Shown: one piece after another, positions 56,509-64,000 of the stretch | Numbering within the stretch: position 1 is the first letter of the stretch | Layout: every line of letters starts with the position of its first letter | NCBI RefSeq assembly: GCF_900115105.1 | Contig: NZ_FOYP01000001.1 | Location: forward strand, 1,762,097 to 1,826,096 | DNA length: 64,000 nt | Reading direction: 5' to 3' | Source of the DNA: Yoonia tamlensis | Lineage (GTDB): Bacteria > Pseudomonadota > Alphaproteobacteria > Rhodobacterales > Rhodobacteraceae | Notes under the pieces: generated by a model | The model's database searches: none | What the model was told of the DNA's origin: nothing | What the model saw: only the letters and a program-made list of their open reading frames with translations | Made by a program: the position numbers and the translations under genes

Positions 56509-56682
56509 TGCTCAATCCGCCTGTTTTTATGAGCCCGTCCCACCGGGCGCTGACTGCTTATTCCCCCTATCCTATCGGGGTGATGCCGAAAGGTCACGGG
56601 AAAAACACAAAATCGCCACCAAATATGGACAAAAATTGACAGATAACCGCTTGATTTCGGCCTGTCGGCAAAATGTTGCGCA

Positions 56683-58017
56683 TTACCAGTTATCCTTGAA
56701 CCATTTTACAGCACGTTTAAGAGACCGCGCAGGGTAGCGATCGGCCGGAATTTCGAAATCCCACCATTCGTCTTGCGGGTTCGACGCAAATAGCGACAGC
56801 CCGACGGCGCTTGAAAACGCAGGGCCAATCGCGGCTTGCGGCAAGCCTTGCACCCGCAACGGGCGTCCCAGTCGCACTTGCTGGCCAAGAATTTTGCTGG
56901 CCAACCCGTCAAGACCCGGGATCTGGCTACCGCCGCCTGTCAGCACAATCTGCTGGCCTGCAAGATGTTCAAAACCGGCAGCATCCAGCCGCGCGCGGAC
57001 CTCTTCAAGGATTTCTTCGACGCGCGGACGCATGATGCCGATCAGTTCGGCGCGGCTTACAGTGCGCCGGTCATGTTCCCAATCACCCGTCTCACCGCCG
57101 GTTTCGATCATTTCGCGGTCATCCATGCCTGTGGCAACAACCCCGCCATAAAATGTCTTGATCCGTTCGGCGGTCGCCGTCGGGATCTGCAAACCCATCG
57201 AAATATCCGAGGTAATATGATCCCCGCCCATCCGCACAGAATCCGCATAGATCATGTGCTTTTTCATGAATACCGAAATGCCGGTCGATCCGCCGCCCAG
57301 ATCAATGCAGGCTGCGCCCAGTTCCTGTTCGTCCTCGACAAGCGAAGACATCCCCGAAACATAGGCCGAAGATGCCAGCCCCGCGAGTTCAAGATCGCAG
57401 CGTTTGATACAGTAAAACAGGTTTTGCAGCGTCGCTGTATCGACCGTCAGCATATGCATGTCCGTGGTCAGCCGGTGGCCGATTTGGCCGCGCGGATCCG
57501 CCAGACCAGAACGCTGGTCGAGCGCAAAATTGACCGGCTGCGCGTGCAGCACTTCGCGGTCCGCACCGTAATCGGGCACTTCGCAATTGGCCATTACCTG
57601 ACTGATATCTTGTTCAGTGACCGCGCCACCGGACACATCAAGCGCCCCTGCTAGCCCGTAAGAACGTGGATGCCCGCCCGAAAGCGATGCAATCACGTGA
57701 TCCACGCGCACTTTGGCCATTTTCTGGGCGGCCTGCACAACCGTGCGCACGGCGCGTTCGGTTTCTTGCATTGCGTCAATTTCGCCAAAACGCACGCCGC
57801 GCGACCGTGTGGTCGCAGCACCGATCACGCGAAATTGCGACTGACCGGCCATCGAGCCGACACCATCCACATTGCGGAACCGTTCCGGCCCGTCAAAACG
57901 CAGGACCAAACAGGCGATTTTCGAGGTGCCCACGTCGAGAATGGCCACAACACCGCGCTGCATCGCCGCTTTGCGCATTTGGCGCATCGCGCGCTGATTG
58001 TCGTAGAGATCGCCCAT
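56683..58017 (-). CDS. ftsA: Cell division protein FtsA
   Basis: A 444-residue actin-like protein anchoring FtsZ to the membrane. Phosphate-1 motif ILDVGTSKIACLVLRF, the SHS2 insertion (IASLSGGHPRSYGLAG region), phosphate-2 CIDLGGGSTGISVF, adenosine motif IVLTGGGSQIPGLDGLA. The C-terminal amphipathic helix is RSLKRAVKWFKDNW, the membrane-binding end. The ATG shares one base with the ftsQ stop, so the two are coupled. A 174-base gap separates it from ftsZ. Confidence 0.96.
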   Translation of the reverse strand: MGDLYDNQRAMRQMRKAAMQRGVVAILDVGTSKIACLVLRFDGPERFRNVDGVGSMAGQSQFRVIGAATTRSRGVRFGEIDAMQETERAVRTVVQAAQKMAKVRVDHVIASLSGGHPRSYGLAGALDVSGGAVTEQDISQVMANCEVPDYGADREVLHAQPVNFALDQRSGLADPRGQIGHRLTTDMHMLTVDTATLQNLFYCIKRCDLELAGLASSAYVSGMSSLVEDEQELGAACIDLGGGSTGISVFMKKHMIYADSVRMGGDHITSDISMGLQIPTATAERIKTFYGGVVATGMDDREMIETGGETGDWEHDRRTVSRAELIGIMRPRVEEILEEVRARLDAAGFEHLAGQQIVLTGGGSQIPGLDGLASKILGQQVRLGRPLRVQGLPQAAIGPAFSSAVGLSLFASNPQDEWWDFEIPADRYPARSLKRAVKWFKDNW

Positions 58018-58913
58018 TAGTTCCCTGCCCCGTGTGTCGCTACTGTTTCATTGGTGCGGCGCATCGCTGCGACGGCTTCATCATTCATGCGCAATGTGGG
58101 TCGGTCAGCATTGCGCATATCCACAACCGTCACATCGCGATCCAACATGTCTTGGGCCGCATTCAACGCGACCACACGGTCAAGCGCGGCGACCGCCCCT
58201 TCGCTGGGCAGGAAAATGCGCTGCCCGCGATCCAATACGATATCCCAACGCCGTTCGCCCATGCGCACAAGGCCGCGCACACGCGGACCCAATGGTCCGG
58301 CTGCGGCAAACAGCGCAAGCGCCTCTGCGATATGCTGTTCGGCCCCGTCGCCCGCGATCAATGGCAAATCAAGCCTTTCCGAGCGCGCGGCAACAACGCC
58401 CGAAACGACGCCTTCATCATCGATCAGCCGCAAAACCGCACCGTCGCGCCATAGCGCCGATGGCACGCGCGGCACCAGCCGCACCTCAAGCGTGCCGGCA
58501 GCGCCCACGCGGACACTTGCCGATTTAATGGGATCAAGCGCCTCGATCGTGCGGCGCGTCTGTTCAAGATCAAGATCAAAAGACGACACCGGATAATCGC
58601 TGGGCAACAGACCGATAACCGCCGTCATCGTGGCCTGATCTGCGCCTGTGATTGTCATGGCTTTGACCATGAATTGCGGGCGGTCCTGAAACTGCTGTTT
58701 GACAGATTCAATTTGCGCGACAACCGCGGCGCGGTTTTCCGGTTTGGAAAAGTATGTGCCTGCAATAATGGCGATAAGCGCTAAGGGCACACCGATGCGC
58801 ATGGTCGCCCGAAATCCTGGCGTCAAAAGCAGACGCTGCCAGCGATAGCCCAGCTTTGAAGGTGCCGGATCATGCGGCGCAACATATGCCGGACGCCGGA
58901 TCAGGCGTCGCAT
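58017..58913 (-). CDS. ftsQ: Cell division protein FtsQ
   Basis: A 298-residue bitopic division protein. It has a basic cytoplasmic N terminus, one membrane helix near residues 36-55 (MRIGVPLALIAIIAGTYF) and a periplasmic POTRA domain with the family segment VKAMTITGADQATMTAVIG. A conserved beta domain follows (GAEQHIAEALALFAAAGPL and RRWDIVLDRGQRIFLPSEG). FtsQ links the early and late division proteins. Its stop overlaps ftsA. The start overlaps the small ORF upstream by 13 bases. Confidence 0.94.
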   Translation of the reverse strand: MRRLIRRPAYVAPHDPAPSKLGYRWQRLLLTPGFRATMRIGVPLALIAIIAGTYFSKPENRAAVVAQIESVKQQFQDRPQFMVKAMTITGADQATMTAVIGLLPSDYPVSSFDLDLEQTRRTIEALDPIKSASVRVGAAGTLEVRLVPRVPSALWRDGAVLRLIDDEGVVSGVVAARSERLDLPLIAGDGAEQHIAEALALFAAAGPLGPRVRGLVRMGERRWDIVLDRGQRIFLPSEGAVAALDRVVALNAAQDMLDRDVTVVDMRNADRPTLRMNDEAVAAMRRTNETVATHGAGN

Positions 58914-59098
58914 TTTACGACCTCGGCAACCCAGACGCCTGACGACGCCGCCAATTGACCTTCGCCGGTGACGATCACTTCACATTGTTTGCCCCGAAAA
59001 TTCGCCCCCGAATCCATGCCCGCCGCAGCAACGCCTGCCTGCGCTGCCATCGGCTGTTCAAAAATTCTCGCGCTTTCCGGGTTTGCCCTGCTCGACAT
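58901..59098 (-). CDS. Candidate small protein in the ddl position
   Basis: A 65-residue open frame between murB and ftsQ, where ddl is normally found. It starts at ATG 59098 with a strong AAGGTGG SD (59105-59111) six bases upstream, and ends inside ftsQ, overlapping its start by 13 bases, as in coupled dcw genes. The sequence (SSRANPESARIFEQPMAAQA, then GKQCEVIVTGEGQLAASSGV) has no membrane segment and two cysteines. It does not resemble Ddl. It could instead be unused sequence with a chance SD; comparison with relatives would settle that. Confidence 0.5.
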   Translation of the reverse strand: MSSRANPESARIFEQPMAAQAGVAAAGMDSGANFRGKQCEVIVTGEGQLAASSGVWVAEVVKCDA

Positions 59099-59174
59099 AC
59101 CCAACCACCTTATTGCGGATCTTGGTGACCCGTCATTTTGTGACCCGTTGCGGGCCTAGCCATTATTTGGCCGA

Positions 59175-60113
59175 TTATTTTGCGGGATCATTGCCTGTGC
59201 GTTCGCCGACCCGCATAATTTCCCACTCTAGTCTAATTGCTTGCGAATCGTAAACCTTTTTCCGCACCAGCTCGCCCAAATCTTCGAGGTCGGCGGCCGT
59301 TGCCCCGCCCGCATTGGTCAAAAAGTTGGAATGTTTCATATTCATCACAGCGCCGCCAAGCGTGGCCCCGCGCATACCTGCATCATCAATGACCTTCCAC
59401 GCCTTCAGGTCATGCACATCATCGGCGCGGCCGGTGGATGAAAACCCCGCGGGGTTGCGAAAGGTCGATCCGGCGGTGCGGTCTTTGGTCGGCTGGGTTT
59501 CATCGCGTTTGGCAAGCTGTTCGGCCATGCGCTGCGCAAGTGTTTCAGGATCGCCTTGCGGCGCGGCAAATGTGGCGCTCACGATAATCGCACCGTCCGG
59601 CAGGTTGCTTTGGCGATAGGCCAGTTGCAGATCGCTGGCAGGCAGATCCACCACAGCACCATTGCGCATCACCACGGTCACAGAAATCAGGACATCAGCA
59701 ACATAGAACCCGTAGCAGCCCGCATTCATCCGCACAGCGCCACCGATGGTTCCCGGGATTGTGCGCAAGAATGTCAGATCAAATCCGGCGTCTGCAGCTT
59801 TGCGCGCCACATGCGCATCCAAAGCCGCAGCGCCTGCGACCACATGTTCGCCGCTGGTATCAATACTGTTGAACCCGCGCCCCAACCGGATCACGACACC
59901 GCGAATACCGCCGTCGCGCACGATCAGGTTGCTACCGACGCCCATCGCAAAAACGGGGACATCAGCAGGCAGCGCCGCCAGAAAATCCGCCAGATCATCC
60001 AGATCGGCCGGTTGAAACAACAGATCAGCAGGCCCGCCCACGCGCATCCATGTCAAATCCGCCAAAGCACGGTTTGCGGTCAGGGTGCCGCGCACCTGTG
60101 GAAGATCATGCAT
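59175..60113 (-). CDS. murB: UDP-N-acetylenolpyruvoylglucosamine reductase
   Basis: A 312-residue FAD reductase making UDP-MurNAc from UDP-GlcNAc-enolpyruvate with NADPH. FAD-binding sites: [33 protein letters not shown], and [15 protein letters not shown] with the catalytic region. The acid Ser is in [15 protein letters not shown] and the conserved end [17 protein letters not shown]. The ATG at 60113 is preferred over the GTG at 60116, as AAAGGA is better spaced. It overlaps the DUF2484 stop by one base. Confidence 0.95.
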   Translation of the reverse strand: MHDLPQVRGTLTANRALADLTWMRVGGPADLLFQPADLDDLADFLAALPADVPVFAMGVGSNLIVRDGGIRGVVIRLGRGFNSIDTSGEHVVAGAAALDAHVARKAADAGFDLTFLRTIPGTIGGAVRMNAGCYGFYVADVLISVTVVMRNGAVVDLPASDLQLAYRQSNLPDGAIIVSATFAAPQGDPETLAQRMAEQLAKRDETQPTKDRTAGSTFRNPAGFSSTGRADDVHDLKAWKVIDDAGMRGATLGGAVMNMKHSNFLTNAGGATAADLEDLGELVRKKVYDSQAIRLEWEIMRVGERTGNDPAK

Positions 60114-60370
60114 CACAAATCCTTTCGCCCGCGCAATTTAGCGCCCAGCCAGAGATAAAGATAGTAAAGCGGCCAGCGAAACACGGACGCGCCCAAAACA
60201 AGGACCGCCAAGCCAATCCAGATGCCATGGACAAAAAACGCCCAGATCAGGATCGGCGCACCAAGCGCCATCAGCACATAGGCCCGCCGCCAGTGATTGT
60301 CGTCAGACGGGATCGATTGCAGCACAAAGGCCAGAACGGCCCAAAGCGCTGCAGCAACAAGCGGCATCAT
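60113..60370 (-). CDS. DUF2484 family small membrane protein
   Basis: An 85-residue protein with three hydrophobic stretches ([50 protein letters not shown]) and a basic end [11 protein letters not shown]. It matches DUF2484, which is found between murC and murB in Rhodobacterales. Function is unknown. Its ATG at 60370 overlaps the murC stop (ATGA) and its stop overlaps the murB start, so it is translated with the peptidoglycan genes. The conserved place suggests a role in envelope synthesis, not proven. Confidence 0.85.
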   Translation of the reverse strand: MMPLVAAALWAVLAFVLQSIPSDDNHWRRAYVLMALGAPILIWAFFVHGIWIGLAVLVLGASVFRWPLYYLYLWLGAKLRGRKDL

Positions 60371-61770
60371 TTTGCCAAAAGCCGCGCAGGCAGCCGGTTG
60401 GCCCAAGTACTGATCGTCCCCGCCCCCAGACAGACAACCATATCACCCGGTTTGGTGGTTTCACGCACCAGCTTTTCCAGATCATCTTCGCAGGTGACGC
60501 TGCGCGCATCGCGGTGCCCGTGGCGTTTGAGCCCCGCAACCAGATCATCGCGCCCTGCACCCGGGATCGGGTCTTCGCCAGCCGAGAAGATATCGGAAAT
60601 GCCGACAACATCCGCGTCATTAAAGCAGGCACAAAAATCGTCAAAGTGATGGGACAGGCGGCTAAAGCGGTGCGGTTGATGCACGGCAATCACGCGCCCT
60701 TGGGTGGCTTGACGGGCCGCTTTCAGAACAGCCGCAATTTCAACCGGATGGTGACCATAGTCGTCAATGATGGTCACGCCATCCACTTCGCCAACTTTGG
60801 TAAAGCGGCGGTTCACGCCTTTGAACCCTTTCAGGGCGGCGCGGATTTCATCGCGTTTCATCCCCAGATGCCGCGCCACAGCAACGGCAGACAGCGCGTT
60901 GGACACGTTGTGATCACCGGGCATGGGCAGTTCGCAGCCGTCGATTGTGGTGCCTTCGTCCTGAAGCGCGATGTCAAAATGCGCAACGCCCGCGATATAT
61001 TTCAGGTTGATCGCGCGCACATCGGCCTGTGCATTGAACCCGAATGTGGTGACGCGCCGGTCGGTGATCCGGCCAACCAGAGCCTGCACAGCCGGATGAT
61101 CGGTGCAACAAACGGCCAGCCCGTAAAACGGAATATTGGACACAAAATCGTCAAAGCCTTTGTGCAGCGCTTCTTCGGTGCGCCAGTGTTCCATATGCTC
61201 TGGGTCGATATTGGTTACAATCGCAATGGTCGCAGGCAACCGGTTAAAAGTACCGTCGCTTTCATCTGCTTCAACCACCATCCATTCGCCCTGCCCCATG
61301 CGCGCATTAGACCCGTAAGCATGGATGATCCCGCCGTTGATCACGGTCGGATCAATACCGCCTTCGTCCAGCAGGGCCGCAACCATCGTTGTGGTCGTGG
61401 TTTTGCCGTGGGTGCCAGCAACGGCGATATTGGATTTCAGGCGCATCAGTTCAGCCAGCATTTCCGCGCGGCGCACCACCGGCAGCCCGCGCGCGCGCGC
61501 GGCATCAAGTTCCGGATTACCTGGCTTGATCGCCGATGAAATCACGACCACCGCAGCATCATCAAGATTTTCGGCGCGCTGACCTTCAAAAACCGTCGCG
61601 CCAAGCGATTGCAGGCGGTCGGTGATTTTCGAAGTCTTCAGGTCGGATCCCTGCACCGTATAACCGTGATCCATCAGCACTTCGGCAATGCCGGACATGC
61701 CGATGCCGCCAATCCCGACAAAGTGGATCGGGCCAATATCAAGCGGCAGTTTTGTTGCAGCAGCGTTCAT
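60367..61770 (-). CDS. murC: UDP-N-acetylmuramate--L-alanine ligase
   Basis: A 467-residue ATP-dependent ligase adding L-Ala to UDP-MurNAc. It starts with the Rossmann-like [20 protein letters not shown], has the P-loop [20 protein letters not shown], the ligase motif [23 protein letters not shown], the middle [16 protein letters not shown] and the C-terminal [14 protein letters not shown]. Full length. It follows murG by 15 bases and is coupled to DUF2484 by ATGA overlap. Confidence 0.97.
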   Translation of the reverse strand: MNAAATKLPLDIGPIHFVGIGGIGMSGIAEVLMDHGYTVQGSDLKTSKITDRLQSLGATVFEGQRAENLDDAAVVVISSAIKPGNPELDAARARGLPVVRRAEMLAELMRLKSNIAVAGTHGKTTTTTMVAALLDEGGIDPTVINGGIIHAYGSNARMGQGEWMVVEADESDGTFNRLPATIAIVTNIDPEHMEHWRTEEALHKGFDDFVSNIPFYGLAVCCTDHPAVQALVGRITDRRVTTFGFNAQADVRAINLKYIAGVAHFDIALQDEGTTIDGCELPMPGDHNVSNALSAVAVARHLGMKRDEIRAALKGFKGVNRRFTKVGEVDGVTIIDDYGHHPVEIAAVLKAARQATQGRVIAVHQPHRFSRLSHHFDDFCACFNDADVVGISDIFSAGEDPIPGAGRDDLVAGLKRHGHRDARSVTCEDDLEKLVRETTKPGDMVVCLGAGTISTWANRLPARLLAK

Positions 61771-61785
61771 CGCGTCAGTTCCATT

Positions 61786-62886
61786 TTATTTTTGGGCCGG
61801 ATTGGCCAGTTCTTCGACAAGTGCGACCAAACGGTCGGTCGCGTCCGGCACGCTACAGGCAATTGCAGCCTGCGACATTTGCAGCGCGCCAGCCTCATCG
61901 GTCAGCAGTTTTTCAAGCATCGCCGTCAAAGGCGCCACATCAAATTCGGCTTCGGTCATCATTACGCTCGCGCCGCTTTCGACAAGCTGACGGGCGTTTG
62001 CGGTCTGCTCGTCGCGGATGGCGCCGGCATAGGGCACCCAAATTGCGGGGCGGCCAATGATGCTGACATCGGCAACAGTGGACGCGCCCGAGCGCGAAAT
62101 CACCAGCTGCGCTTGGGCCATGCGGTCAGGTACATCTGCAAAAAACGTCTGCACATCGGCGCTGATAACCTCATCCGCGTAATATTTCGTAACCCGGTCA
62201 AGATCTTCGGGACGGGCCTGATGGCTGACGCGCACATTGCGGCGGATATGTTCGGGCAGTGCCGAAATCGCTGGCGGCACACAATCGGACATGATCCGCG
62301 CGCCCTGACTGCCGCCCAGCACGACAACCGACATCGGGTAATCGCCCGGCGGGATATAGGGCGCGCCTGCGCGTTCCAGCACGGCCGCACGCACGGGGTT
62401 GCCGGTGTGTTCGCCTGTCACGCCCTTGGGCAGGGCCGTGGGCCAGGTACCGCAAGCGACCTTGTTCACCCTCTTGGCAAACAACTGGTTCACGCGGCCC
62501 AAAACGCCATTTTGTTCATGGATCATCCGCGGCACGCGCAAGGCCCATGCCGCCGCCATCGCCGGAATCGCAGGGTAGCCGCCAAAGCCCACAACCACCG
62601 CAGGCCTATCAAACAGCATCCGCCATTTTGCAGCGGCAATGCCCCCCAGAATGCGAAACGGCACGGCAAGCTTTGCCAGAATGCCGCCGCGCGCGAATGT
62701 GGCGCTGCCGACAACGTTGACTTCGACCGCGTCAGGAAATCCGCCCGCGTATCGTGCGCCGCGCGCGTCCGTGGACAGGCGCACGCGCCAGCCCTTTTGC
62801 AACATTGCCTCGGCCAGCGCCTGTGCGGGAAACATATGTCCGCCCGTGCCGCCCGCCGCAATAATCATCAGTGGAGATGCTGTCAT
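61786..62886 (-). CDS. murG: Lipid II glycosyltransferase MurG
   Basis: A 366-residue GT28 enzyme that adds GlcNAc to lipid I on the inner face of the membrane. The N-terminal GlyGly motif is [20 protein letters not shown], followed by [13 protein letters not shown] and [16 protein letters not shown]. The C-terminal donor-binding region is [12 protein letters not shown] and [21 protein letters not shown]. The start overlaps the ftsW stop by four bases (ATGA). Full length. Confidence 0.97.
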   Translation of the reverse strand: MTASPLMIIAAGGTGGHMFPAQALAEAMLQKGWRVRLSTDARGARYAGGFPDAVEVNVVGSATFARGGILAKLAVPFRILGGIAAAKWRMLFDRPAVVVGFGGYPAIPAMAAAWALRVPRMIHEQNGVLGRVNQLFAKRVNKVACGTWPTALPKGVTGEHTGNPVRAAVLERAGAPYIPPGDYPMSVVVLGGSQGARIMSDCVPPAISALPEHIRRNVRVSHQARPEDLDRVTKYYADEVISADVQTFFADVPDRMAQAQLVISRSGASTVADVSIIGRPAIWVPYAGAIRDEQTANARQLVESGASVMMTEAEFDVAPLTAMLEKLLTDEAGALQMSQAAIACSVPDATDRLVALVEELANPAQK

Positions 62887-64000
62887 CTATCTGCCCTACG
62901 CCGCAAAATATCTTCCATCTCGCCTTGCGGGCGCGCGCGGGTAAATGCAAGCAACATTCCGACCGTAATCCCCCCCGCAATCAGCGATGATCCGCCATAA
63001 GATACAAACGGCAGGGTCATGCCCTTGGCTGGCAGCAACCGCACGGCCACGCCCATGTTGATCATCGCCTGCACACCGAACACGCAGGCCAGACCCGTAC
63101 CGGCAAGCCGGATAAACGGGTCGCGTTCTTTCATCAGGCGCAAAAGCGACCGCACGACGATGATGCTATAAAGCGCGATAATCACAAGCACGCAGATCAG
63201 CCCGTATTCTTCGGCGGCCACGGCAATAATGAAATCCGTATGGGCATCGGGGAGCGACCATTTCACTTGGCCCTCGCCAACGCCGACGCCAAAAAACCCG
63301 CCTTCGCGGATGGCATTGGTGGCATAGCCAAGCTGTGTTGTCGGGTCCAGGTCAGCCGACAGAAAACCGTCAATGCGGCGGGCAAAATGTTCCGAACCGT
63401 TATAGGCGACCATCCCCCCAAGGATCACCAATCCGGCCAGCATCAACAGCAACAGCATCGGCGCCCCAGCCACAAAATACATCACCCCCCATGAAAACAG
63501 GATCAGGCAGGCCTGACCAAAGTCGGGCTGCATCGCCAGCAAAAGGACAATGACAATCGTCAGGACAAAAGAATACAGCTTGCCCGGCGGTGCGCCCAAC
63601 TGCTGCGACGCGGCCAGCAGCCACGCGGACATGACGATAAAGCCGGGTTTGAGAAATTCGGAAGGTTGCACCGACACAAAGCCAAGCGAAAACCAGCGGG
63701 TCGCGCCTTTGCCAAAATCCGTCCCGAAGACAGGCAGCATAACCAATGCCGCAAATGCGCCCATAAACCCGAGAACCGCCAAACGACGCGCCATTGTCGG
63801 TGACATCATCGACACGACAAACATGACAAACATCGCCGCGCCGCCAAATATCGCCTGACGGGTGACATAATGGAACGGGTCAAGCCCGTTTTTGGCAGCC
63901 AATGGCGGCGAAGACGCAAGGCCGAGCAGCAATCCGATCCCGAACAGCACCAGAATGCAAGACAAGGTCCACTTGTCAATTGTCCGCCACCACCGTGGGA
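62883..64000 (-). CDS. ftsW: Lipid II polymerase FtsW (5' end off window)
   Basis: SEDS-family septal peptidoglycan polymerase, partner of a class-B PBP. The visible 370 codons lack the true start, as the frame runs past 64000 (the first residues read [17 protein letters not shown]). Family features are several helices, [20 protein letters not shown] with the periplasmic loop, [38 protein letters not shown], and the end [20 protein letters not shown]. The conserved Asp of the catalytic site is in QPDFGQA or HTDFI. Overlaps murG. Confidence 0.95.
   Translation of the reverse strand, partial: PRWWRTIDKWTLSCILVLFGIGLLLGLASSPPLAAKNGLDPFHYVTRQAIFGGAAMFVMFVVSMMSPTMARRLAVLGFMGAFAALVMLPVFGTDFGKGATRWFSLGFVSVQPSEFLKPGFIVMSAWLLAASQQLGAPPGKLYSFVLTIVIVLLLAMQPDFGQACLILFSWGVMYFVAGAPMLLLLMLAGLVILGGMVAYNGSEHFARRIDGFLSADLDPTTQLGYATNAIREGGFFGVGVGEGQVKWSLPDAHTDFIIAVAAEEYGLICVLVIIALYSIIVVRSLLRLMKERDPFIRLAGTGLACVFGVQAMINMGVAVRLLPAKGMTLPFVSYGGSSLIAGGITVGMLLAFTRARPQGEMEDILRRRADR

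Overview
The window looks like a GC-rich chromosomal segment of a marine Rhodobacteraceae (Roseobacter-group alphaproteobacterium). Supporting signs are the cobS/cobT aerobic cobaltochelatase pair, a DUF2484 gene inside the mur cluster, GntR and Lrp regulators beside core metabolism, a perfect CtrA box, and a dcw cluster continuing through lpxC and bamD to recN. No tRNA, rRNA, CRISPR array or intact insertion sequence was recognised. Gene starts are by inspection of start codons and Shine-Dalgarno (SD) sites.

Layout. 0.1-5.4 kb: an alpha/beta-hydrolase-like protein, aa3 cytochrome oxidase subunit I (ctaD), a DUF2244 membrane protein, yqeY and carA. 5.4-7.4 kb: a glycosyltransferase with an N-terminal MshEN/GspE-N-like domain, preceded by a consensus CtrA box and a 13-bp inverted repeat that contains both candidate start codons. 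7.3-14.4 kb: GntR regulator, HAD nucleotidase, UbiH-type monooxygenase, two coupled Lrp/AsnC regulators divergent from ilvC, an aldehyde dehydrogenase and an EamA exporter. 14.4-24.8 kb, all minus strand: glmM-folP-folB, a SleB-type wall hydrolase, a divergent pyruvate phosphate dikinase, and glyQ / membrane protein / glyS. 25-36.2 kb: a secreted SPOR-like/peptidoglycan-binding protein with a catalytically dead trypsin-like domain, trkH, a class-I amidotransferase-like hydrolase, glcB-glcG, pepN and gatB.

36.2-48.8 kb: bolA, a J-domain protein, cobS and cobT. Between the J-domain gene and cobS lies a 5.4-kb accessory block: a membrane protein, a Tat-exported MsrB, a fasciclin protein, a TetR/hydrolase cassette with a striking paired operator, and a SigK-like ECF sigma factor with an RskA-like anti-sigma factor. 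This resembles a SigK-RskA-fasciclin envelope-response module with a lower-GC detoxification-type cassette inserted into it. 48.5-51.1 kb: DUF427, a CLC chloride transporter lacking the internal proton glutamate, and about 630 bp of apparently non-coding DNA.

51.1-64 kb, minus strand: ftsW-murG-murC-DUF2484-murB-(65-aa ORF)-ftsQ-ftsA-ftsZ-lpxC-bamD-recN, coupling peptidoglycan precursor synthesis, septation, lipid A synthesis and outer-membrane assembly. ddl, usually between murB and ftsQ, is missing; a small ORF with a good SD site sits there instead. The best leads are the fasciclin/SigK block with its inserted TetR cassette, the triple-substituted pseudoprotease, the CtrA-linked glycosyltransferase with its start-site hairpin, and the ddl replacement ORF.
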